NCBI GenBank assembly: GCA_934385225.1
Contig: CAKRPQ010000074.1
Location: 1-10,414, forward strand
DNA length: 10,414 bases
Source of the DNA: an uncultured Eubacteriales bacterium
GTDB lineage: Bacteria > Bacillota > Clostridia > Oscillospirales > CAG-272
Direction: 5' to 3'
The position numbers and the translations under genes are program-made. The notes below the pieces were generated by a model. It did no database searches, had not been told where the DNA came from, and saw nothing but the letters and a program-made list of their open reading frames with translations. Positions 5,645-10,414 of this stretch are shown one piece after another (the stretch's first letter is position 1; each line of letters starts with the position of its first letter).

Positions 5645-6751
5645 TCAGTTGTTTTCCGTCACATAATCCGCAATGCGTGCCGCACCGTCCGCGGGAACGC
5701 ATTTTTTCTGCGCTTCAAGCATTTTTTCGGCTGTTTTTTCGTCGTAAACGAGCCTGTCCGCAAAGCGAGCCGCCTCGTCCGTGTTTGAGGCAAAGAACGA
5801 CATACCGTGTGCCTCGAAAAATTCGGCGTTGAGCGTTTCGACACCCGGAATTATCATCGTGTGAACAAGCGGAACACCGCATAACGCCGCCTCCGAACTT
5901 GAAATTCCGCCTGCTTTCGAGAGCAGAACGTCTGAGGCGCGCATATAGAGCGCAACCTTGTCGGTAAACGGCACAACGAGGACATTTTCGCCGCCGTATT
6001 TTTCTTCGAGCGAGGCACGAAGTTCCTCGTTTCTTCCCGGCAGAACGCAAAACAGCGTTTCGTCCGACGGAATACGGCGTAGTTTTTCGCAAAGCGAAAC
6101 GGCGTCACCGCAACCTATTCCGCCCGTCATTATGAGATATATTTTCTTCTCTGCCGGAAGTCCGAGCATTTTTCGCGCGTCGGGTTTTGACGTGCTCTCG
6201 GAAAATTTTCGTGAAACGGGCATTCCCGTGACAATCAGTTTTTCGGAGCTTATCCCTGCGTTTATGCAGTCTGTTTTCACGTCCGCGTGGGGAATGAAAT
6301 ATGCGTCAAGCTCGGTCTCGGCAAGAAATGGAATACAGGTGTAGTCTGAGAGTATTCCGTAGCATTTTGCGCGGCATTTTCCGCGTCGGCGCAGATATGT
6401 GAGTGCTTCCATCGGGAAAAGATGCGAACAGACGACGGCATCGTAGCCGTTCTTTTCGATAAATTCGCCGAGTTCGGGCGCGTGAAGCGTGTTCGCGATG
6501 TAAATGGGCGAAGTGACGCCGCTTGCGCTGACGAGTTCACCCGCGTGGTACATTTTGCCGAACATTTCGGGCTTTTTTGAGGATATTCGGTTCAGAATTT
6601 TGTCAAAGCCGAGAGGCCCCGAACTTCCGAACATATGAAGCATATCGAGAAATTCGACCTCGTGTCCTTTTTCTTCGAGAGCCTCCTTTGCGGCAAGCGC
6701 ACAGTGGTTGTGCCCCTCGCCCGTACTGCAACTTAAAAGAAGAATTTTCAT
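5645..6751 (-). CDS. MGDG synthase / UgtP-like diacylglycerol glycosyltransferase (GT28)
   Basis: The protein is 368 residues from the ATG at 6751, preferred because GGAGGAGG lies just upstream and a strong promoter overlaps the 17-codon extension to 6802. The N-terminal MGDG-synthase-type domain begins MKILLLSCSTGEGHN (STGEGHN at 9-15, the acceptor-side loop) and continues to SDYTCIPF at 135-142 and YFIPH at 151-155. The C-terminal GT28 domain shows MTGGIGCGD at 208-216 for the nucleotide-sugar phosphates, SKAGGISSSEA at 278-288 and PGVETLN at 302-308. Relatives at the cytoplasmic face of the membrane transfer glucose or galactose from UDP-sugars to diacylglycerol, forming glycolipids and lipoteichoic-acid anchors. 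It is a stand-alone gene. The sugar and the number of transfers are not determined by the sequence. Confidence 0.88.
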   Translation of the reverse strand: MKILLLSCSTGEGHNHCALAAKEALEEKGHEVEFLDMLHMFGSSGPLGFDKILNRISSKKPEMFGKMYHAGELVSASGVTSPIYIANTLHAPELGEFIEKNGYDAVVCSHLFPMEALTYLRRRGKCRAKCYGILSDYTCIPFLAETELDAYFIPHADVKTDCINAGISSEKLIVTGMPVSRKFSESTSKPDARKMLGLPAEKKIYLIMTGGIGCGDAVSLCEKLRRIPSDETLFCVLPGRNEELRASLEEKYGGENVLVVPFTDKVALYMRASDVLLSKAGGISSSEAALCGVPLVHTMIIPGVETLNAEFFEAHGMSFFASNTDEAARFADRLVYDEKTAEKMLEAQKKCVPADGAARIADYVTENN

Positions 6752-6773
6752 TTTTGCACCTCCTCCGCCTTTT

Positions 6774-6802
6774 AGTATAGCACATTTTGCGTGATTTTTC
6801 AA
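6774..6802 (-). promoter_or_regulatory. Sigma-A promoter of the glycosyltransferase
   Basis: On the minus strand TTGAAA (6797-6802), 17 bp and TATACT (6774-6779) give a near-consensus promoter. The start near 6767 leaves a short leader containing only the GGAGGAGG ribosome site. The -35 touches the base of the preceding terminator stem. No dyad like those before the BlaI gene is seen here. Confidence 0.82.
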
Positions 6803-6839
6803 TAAAAAGATACGGGCTAAAAAGCCCGTATCTTTTTAT
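6802..6839 (-). terminator. Intrinsic terminator of the BlaI-M56 operon
   Basis: An AT-rich base and GATACGGGCT (6802-6818) pair with AGCCCGTATC and a T-tract (6823-6839) around an AAAA loop. The TAA stop of the M56 gene (6836-6838) is inside the stem, so termination follows translation end without any spacer. Confidence 0.88.
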
Positions 6840-8695
6840 CTGTTCTTTAATGCTGTAAAATCTTCTTCCGTAAAGCAGATTGCCTTGATTATGGCGCAGT
6901 TTTCGGTTGACGCGCCCTCGCTCGCTTTTATCGCGATGCGTTTTCCGTCTGAATTTATTTCGCTGTCCGAATTATCTGGCGAGAACATTGCGGCAAATTC
7001 GGGATTGCCCCATTTGCCCATAAGCGACGCTCTGTAATCGCCGTATACGCTCATCTGATAGTCCCCGCGGTATTCCCACGAAAAGCCGCTTCCGGGAACG
7101 CCGATTTTGATTGACATTTTCATTCCGCGGCTGCTTTCAACGGAATAGCTGTATTCCGCCGCCATAAGAGTGCCGTCCGCGAGTTCCGCGGTGCAGACCG
7201 CTTTTCCGCCCGAGGCCATTTTGATGCTTTCGTAGAGAACGTAGATTTCGCTCGGTGCCGTTCCCACGCTGTCATAGGACGAGCCGCCGAACGTTATATT
7301 TACCGTGCCGAGAACAGCCGCGGCGTTATCATCGTTTTTATCCGAGCTTCCCGTGAACGCGAGTTTGTAGGAGAAATTATCGTCGATTTTTATGTAGCAG
7401 AGGTATTTTGAGCCGTCCGCGTTCTTGTAGCCGACAAAGTCGGCGTCGCCCGCTTTGCCGACAAACGGCGATGTGAAGTCGTAATCGCCCGCGTTTGCTT
7501 TGAGGTCGCCCGAAAAGGCTGCATACGAGTCGGTCAAAACAAGTCCGAGAAGCTCTATGCCGTTTCCCGATCCGTCGGAGAACAAGACGATGCCGTCTTT
7601 TTCGCTCTTTTTCATTCCCGTCGGGATTCCGACGTCAAGCGTGTAATCGAATGTCATTTTTATGACGCCGCTTTCTCTCGCTATCTCGGCGGAGTGACAT
7701 TCGATGGTGTAATTTTCCGTTTTTCCCGCTTTTTCGCTCTTTTTGCCGACAAGCGAACAGCCTGTCGCCGCAAGCGCGAGAATTATCGCCGCGACCGCGA
7801 GGAAAATATGATTTTTCTGTTTTTTCGTGAGCATAATTATCCTTTCTTTTATCGGCTCTGCGCCGAGTCCCGAGGCGAGAGACCGTTTTTCGGGTATCGA
7901 ATTTACGATGAGACGCGCGTATTCGAGCCTTTTTCCGTAGTCCATTCTCTTCGTTACCGCTTCGTCGCAGGCAAGTTCTCCGTCACGCTTTGAGAGCAGA
8001 GCCGCCGCAAGAACGAGCGGGTTGTACCAGTTCAGAATCATCGCAAAAATGCGAACGACCGACCAGAAGTTGTCGCCGTGGCGCAGGTGCGTTATTTCGT
8101 GCAGGAGCGCAAGCTCCTCTTCGCTTTCGGTCAGTTCCTTTTCGGGCAGATAAATGACGGGGAAAAGTCCGAGAGTACAGGGAGATGATGCGCCGCGTGT
8201 GCGGTAGACCCTTACGCCGCGGTAAATGCGGACGAATTTTCTGCCGCTCATCAGGCGCACTGTCATTCGCAGAGCCGAAAAAACGAACACCGCCGCGGAA
8301 AGGGAAGCACCGCAGATGTAGACGGCGAAAATGATTTTTTTCGGTGATATGTGCTTTCGTACCCTGCTTTCGGTGTGCCGTATGTCGCCGCCTGCGGAAA
8401 GCACCTCGTTTTCCGCGCCATTCGCGCTTCCGTTTTCGTTTCCGTTTTCGGAGACGGTCGCTTTGTCCGATACCGATTTGCCGATGTCCAAAACTGCTTC
8501 GGAACTTATTTTTTCGTATGCGGGATTTGACGCGGGAAAATCGACCTTTATCGGCGAAAAGGGAATGATAAGCCTTATGGCAACGGCGAGCCAGAGCGCG
8601 TAAACGAGCCTTTTCGGCACGCTTCTTTTTACCGCCGCACGTATTAAGATAACTGCCGCGATGAGAACGGACAGTGAAATTATATACAGTTTCAT
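6836..8695 (-). CDS. BlaR1/MecR1-like M56 zinc metallopeptidase with non-PBP C-terminal sensor
   Basis: This 619-residue membrane peptidase has helices at about 4-22, 30-46, 121-146 and 211-236. The cytoplasmic-side zinc site is HEITH at 199-203, followed by the downstream Glu/Asp cluster GELACDEA (239-246). In the BlaR1/MecR1 paradigm the sensor detects a ligand outside the cell and the peptidase leads to cleavage of the partner repressor. Here the repressor gene precedes it, overlapping by 4 bp (ATGA). The last helix (about 297-312) ends AATGC and is followed by a roughly 300-residue extracytoplasmic region rich in beta-type sequence. That region lacks recognisable penicillin-binding motifs, so beta-lactam sensing is unlikely. 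The linker 84-97 is Asn/Gly/Glu-rich. No beta-lactamase or PBP gene is nearby. The ligand is unknown. Confidence 0.88.
   Translation of the reverse strand: MKLYIISLSVLIAAVILIRAAVKRSVPKRLVYALWLAVAIRLIIPFSPIKVDFPASNPAYEKISSEAVLDIGKSVSDKATVSENGNENGSANGAENEVLSAGGDIRHTESRVRKHISPKKIIFAVYICGASLSAAVFVFSALRMTVRLMSGRKFVRIYRGVRVYRTRGASSPCTLGLFPVIYLPEKELTESEEELALLHEITHLRHGDNFWSVVRIFAMILNWYNPLVLAAALLSKRDGELACDEAVTKRMDYGKRLEYARLIVNSIPEKRSLASGLGAEPIKERIIMLTKKQKNHIFLAVAAIILALAATGCSLVGKKSEKAGKTENYTIECHSAEIARESGVIKMTFDYTLDVGIPTGMKKSEKDGIVLFSDGSGNGIELLGLVLTDSYAAFSGDLKANAGDYDFTSPFVGKAGDADFVGYKNADGSKYLCYIKIDDNFSYKLAFTGSSDKNDDNAAAVLGTVNITFGGSSYDSVGTAPSEIYVLYESIKMASGGKAVCTAELADGTLMAAEYSYSVESSRGMKMSIKIGVPGSGFSWEYRGDYQMSVYGDYRASLMGKWGNPEFAAMFSPDNSDSEINSDGKRIAIKASEGASTENCAIIKAICFTEEDFTALKNR
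7832..7847 (-). promoter_or_regulatory. Possible internal ribosome site and start for a lipoprotein-like C-terminal product
   Basis: Within the M56 gene, AGAAAGG (7841-7847, read on the minus strand) stands 6 nt before the in-frame ATG of Met288 (7832-7834). Translation from there would give a 332-residue protein beginning MLTKKQKN, with a hydrophobic run and AATGC placing Cys at residue 26, the layout of a lipoprotein signal peptide. Whether it is used is unproven; the codons also encode a segment that is commonly conserved in M56 proteins. Confidence 0.35.
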
Positions 8696-9111
8696 TTTCC
8701 GCCTCTTTCTTGTCCGTTTTCTTTTTCGCTTGTACGTTCTCTTGCTTCGCTCTCGTCGAGAATTTTGCGCAGATCGTCGATTTCTTCCTTTGAAAGAGCG
8801 TTTCCGCCGACAAGAGACGAGAGCATCATACCGACACTTCCGTCATAAACGCGCGAAAGGAATGATTCCGTCTCGCCGAATGTTGCGTCGTCGCGCTGCT
8901 GCGTCGGGTAATATTCTTGGAGCCTTCCGCTGTCGTCAACGCGTACCGCGTCCTTTGCGATGAGGCGCTTTAACATAACGAAAACAGTCGTTTTCGTCCA
9001 CCCCGTCTCATTTTCAAGCTCGTTTACAATCTGCGCGATGGTGCGCGGCGCTTCTTTCCAGAGAACCTTCATGATCTTCCATTCTCCGTCGGATAAATTC
9101 ACGTTTTTCAT
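8692..9111 (-). CDS. BlaI/MecI/CopY family transcriptional repressor
   Basis: This 139-residue protein is a full-length BlaI-type repressor. A winged-helix domain fills residues 1-70, starting LSDGEWKIMKVLW, with the recognition helix in TGWTKTTVFVMLKRL (36-50) and the wing at VRVDDSGRLQEYYP. Residues about 75-120 form the helical dimerisation part (FLSRVYDGSVGMMLSSLV then LSKEEIDDLRKIL), and a charged tail follows. Such dimers block promoters until the partner M56 peptidase triggers their cleavage. The ATG at 9111 has GGAGG 6 nt upstream. Its stop overlaps the start of the M56 gene (8692-8695), the standard coupled repressor-sensor arrangement. Two dyads in its own promoter indicate autorepression. 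No regulated resistance gene lies in the window, so the other targets are elsewhere. Confidence 0.93.
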   Translation of the reverse strand: MKNVNLSDGEWKIMKVLWKEAPRTIAQIVNELENETGWTKTTVFVMLKRLIAKDAVRVDDSGRLQEYYPTQQRDDATFGETESFLSRVYDGSVGMMLSSLVGGNALSKEEIDDLRKILDESEARERTSEKENGQERGGK

Positions 9112-9124
9112 CTCCTGCCTCCGT

Positions 9125-9140
9125 GGTTAACAGCTGTTAT
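9125..9140. promoter_or_regulatory. Candidate BlaI operator O2 (start-site proximal)
   Basis: TAACAGCTGTTA (9128-9139) is a perfect 12-bp palindrome with an ACA-N2-TGT core, just downstream of the -10 and over the predicted start site. Its left half GGTTAACA (9125-9132) differs at one base from GGTTGACA of the second dyad. The ACA-N2-TGT form resembles the TACA-N2-TGTA core known for BlaI/MecI operators. Confidence 0.55.
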
Positions 9141-9156
9141 ATAGAGTATAACAGCT
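9132..9156. promoter_or_regulatory. 25-bp inverted repeat across the -10 box of the BlaI promoter
   Basis: AGCTGTTATA (9132-9141) and TATAACAGCT (9147-9156) are perfect 10-bp inverted repeats around TAGAG. The repeat covers the -10 element and interlocks with the palindrome on its left. It could be an extra regulator site or a hairpin that forms only when transcribed from further upstream. Confidence 0.5.
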
Positions 9157-9173
9157 CGGTTGACACTTGTCAA
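9145..9173 (-). promoter_or_regulatory. Sigma-A promoter of the BlaI-M56 operon
   Basis: On the minus strand TTGACA (9168-9173), 17 bp and TATACT (9145-9150). Transcription would start near 9138, about 27 nt before the repressor ATG. Both boxes are embedded in dyad symmetry, as expected for an autoregulated operon. Confidence 0.88.
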
Positions 9174-9176
9174 CCG
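9157..9176. promoter_or_regulatory. Candidate BlaI operator O1 (over the -35 box)
   Basis: CGGTTGACA and TGTCAACCG are perfect 9-bp inverted repeats separated by CT, covering the -35 hexamer. The ACA-N2-TGT core is the same as in the palindrome at 9128-9139, and the two centres are 33 bp apart, about three helical turns. Binding by the adjacent BlaI-family protein is inferred. Confidence 0.6.
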
Positions 9177-9213
9177 CCTCGCTTCACTATTTACATTTTG
9201 TTCACAGATAAAG

Positions 9214-9240
9214 AAAAAGCACCGCTTTGCGGTGCTTTTT
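9214..9240 (-). terminator. Intrinsic terminator of the polymerase-YolD operon
   Basis: AAAAAGCACCGC (9214-9225) pairs perfectly with GCGGTGCTTTTT (9229-9240) around a TTT loop. It starts 8 nt past the YolD stop on the minus strand and separates this operon from the BlaI promoter. A/T tracts at both ends would let it work in either direction. Confidence 0.9.
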
Positions 9241-9248
9241 CCGATGTA

Positions 9249-9683
9249 TCATATTTCCGCCGAGACGATGTTTTCCATAGGAATTACCGTTCCGTCCGCT
9301 GTTTTTACCGACCATTCGCCTTTTTCGGCGTCATCGTCGATGCTTTCTATAAACGTCGTGACGCTTTCATACCTGCCGCCGCTTTTTCTCTCGTCGGGAA
9401 CGAAATATGTTAAGAGTATCTCGTCCTCTTTTTCGAGCGCGAGCCTTAAATTAAGCTCTATAAGCTCCTTTTCCGTGTCGTCGAGCGTCGCTTTTTCGTC
9501 GGTAAGCCTTGCCGCCTCGCCTATGACGGCTTCGTATCCCGTCAGTGCCGCAAACGGCGAAAACTGTGCCGCGCGCATTTCGGGCGATATGTGTTTTCTT
9601 CCGACCGAAACGTGATGCGGAAGATCTATTATGTCGGCGTAGTCCTCTATTTTTCTCTGCGGTATGCCGTCTGATGCCGTCAT
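9249..9683 (-). CDS. YolD-like family protein
   Basis: This 144-residue protein carries the YolD-like signature: PEMRAAQFSPFAALTGYEAVI at about 34-54, followed by an acidic helical stretch ending ELIELNLRL and a C-terminal half with LLTYFVPDERKSGGRYES and a short beta-rich end. YolD-like proteins are found in Firmicutes beside Y-family polymerases and have been compared to UmuD, the partner of the translesion polymerase UmuC; their biochemical role is not settled. The ATG at 9683 overlaps the polymerase stop (ATGA, 9680-9683) and has GGAGGT about 8 nt upstream, so translation is coupled to the polymerase. This fits an accessory subunit in lesion bypass. It is the last gene of the operon. Confidence 0.87.
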   Translation of the reverse strand: MTASDGIPQRKIEDYADIIDLPHHVSVGRKHISPEMRAAQFSPFAALTGYEAVIGEAARLTDEKATLDDTEKELIELNLRLALEKEDEILLTYFVPDERKSGGRYESVTTFIESIDDDAEKGEWSVKTADGTVIPMENIVSAEI

Positions 9684-10414
9684 GCCTTGTGACCTCCTAT
9701 CTGTCCGTTTCGCTCGCGCGCGGTTGCGCCGTCCTCAAAATTCGTGCCTTTCAGAATGGCGTTTTTGCCGTGCTTTTTCTTGATTTTGAGCATAGCCTTC
9801 TGCATTCTTTTTTCCTTTTCGAGCAGGGCTTTTTTCTCGTCCTTTTCGGTTCTTTCCGCCTCATAGTCGGTGAAAAAGTCGAGCTGAACGCTCTCGTCTT
9901 TCGGCTTTATACTGTCCTCGTCCGTAAGGTTTGCCGCGGTGATGTAGAGCTTGCGCAGAAACAGGCGTCTGTCCGTGATTCTGTCGAAAAGGCGCAGAGC
10001 CGCCGCCGTCAGTTCCTTTGAAGAGGACGAAAACTCGGCGAGATTTTCCGTTCCGTGCGCGTGCTTCGGGATCTCTCTGCCGTAGTTGTCCTTTGTGACC
10101 TCGCCCGAATACTTTATTTTCGGGTCTGTCAGGTTGCAAACGTCGTAGACGAGCGTCATAACGATCTGATTTGTCTTGATCTTCTTGTCGACAAGGTCGA
10201 GCGCCAGCGCGTCCGCCATTTCGCGCATGACTACCCGCGCCTTTTCGTACTCATACGGGCATTTTAACACCTGTCCCGAACAGATACTGCTCGACGACGG
10301 CTTGTACGCCTTTACGTCGGCAATTCGGCAAGGCTCGTAGCCCCAGGCGTGGTCGATAAGAAGCTCGGCATTGACGCCGAACATTTTGTATAGCAGTGCC
10401 TCGTTGTAGTACTC
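9680..10414 (-). CDS. Y-family (DinB/UmuC-like) translesion DNA polymerase, 3' part only
   Basis: Only the last 244 codons are in the window; the frame is open to the right edge and the catalytic palm and fingers lie beyond it. The visible part starts in the thumb region (LLYKMFGVNAELLIDHAWGYEP) and continues into the little-finger domain (KPSSSSICSGQVL, then EKARVVMREMADALALDLV and IVMTLVYDVCNL), matching the UvrX/DinB-like branch that pairs with YolD. After this comes QLDFF (codons at 9872-9886), a good match to the QLxLF-type beta-clamp-binding motif. The final third is highly charged Lys/Glu-rich sequence, probably helical or disordered. The enzyme copies damaged DNA with low fidelity and is usually SOS-induced, but its promoter is not in the window, so regulation cannot be judged. 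It overlaps the YolD gene by 4 bp. Confidence 0.88.
   Translation of the reverse strand, partial: EYYNEALLYKMFGVNAELLIDHAWGYEPCRIADVKAYKPSSSSICSGQVLKCPYEYEKARVVMREMADALALDLVDKKIKTNQIVMTLVYDVCNLTDPKIKYSGEVTKDNYGREIPKHAHGTENLAEFSSSSKELTAAALRLFDRITDRRLFLRKLYITAANLTDEDSIKPKDESVQLDFFTDYEAERTEKDEKKALLEKEKRMQKAMLKIKKKHGKNAILKGTNFEDGATARERNGQIGGHKA

Noticed and set aside
6752..6802. 17-codon extension of the glycosyltransferase
   Set aside because: The -35, -10 and GGAGGAGG sites lie inside it, so it is untranslated leader and promoter.
6774..6802. BlaI operator at the glycosyltransferase promoter
   Set aside because: No ACA-N2-TGT dyad is present there, so co-regulation with the BlaI operon at this promoter is not supported.
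7983..8813. 276-codon minus-strand open frame over the M56/BlaI junction
   Set aside because: Arg/Lys-rich shadow in another frame of two well-recognised genes; no ribosome site and no family resemblance.
1..10414. CRISPR array, transposase, phage integrase or attachment site
   Set aside because: No regularly spaced direct repeats and no mobile-element protein are visible; the tRNA 3' end is not duplicated in the sequence read.

Overview
The window looks like a chromosomal piece of an anaerobic, low-to-moderate GC Firmicute, most likely a gut Clostridia (Oscillospirales/Ruminococcaceae-like). The evidence is purine-rich GGAGG ribosome sites before nearly every gene, sigma-A promoters with 17-bp spacers, compact A-tract/hairpin/T-tract terminators, a tRNA gene with encoded CCA, and protein families typical of that group (YolD with a Y-family polymerase, BlaI/M56 pairs, DUF1653, GT28 diacylglycerol glycosyltransferase). 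The assignment is inferred from these traits; no search was run.

Layout. 1-302: non-coding, hairpin-rich, probably a dispersed intergenic repeat. 303-2233 (minus): a two-gene sugar-metabolism operon, Gfo/Idh/MocA oxidoreductase then TIM-barrel isomerase/epimerase, divergent from an AraC-type regulator (2354-3181, plus) that is the natural candidate to control it. 3211-3362: tRNA-Lys(UUU) with a clear promoter and a terminator, followed at once by a small DUF1653 gene (3382-3600, plus) that has no visible promoter of its own. 3603-4931 (minus): MATE efflux transporter, tail-to-tail with DUF1653 and driven by a perfect-consensus promoter. 5048-5596 (plus): GNAT acetyltransferase, ending at a bidirectional terminator. 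5645-6751 (minus): UgtP/MGDG-synthase-like glycosyltransferase. 6836-9111 (minus): a BlaI-family repressor overlapping a BlaR1-like M56 membrane peptidase. 9249-10414 (minus): YolD-like protein overlapping the 3' part of a Y-family translesion polymerase whose 5' end lies outside the window.

How it works together. Three units show regulatory logic: the AraC regulator facing a carbohydrate operon; the BlaI/M56 signalling pair, whose promoter carries two similar operators 33 bp apart; and the polymerase-YolD lesion-bypass pair. The most unusual point is in the M56 sensor. Its C-terminal part is not a penicillin-binding domain, and the last membrane helix has the full layout of a lipoprotein signal peptide, including an internal ATG with a ribosome site. 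The sensor domain could therefore also be made as a free lipoprotein (inference). No CRISPR array, transposase, phage gene or rRNA is visible.
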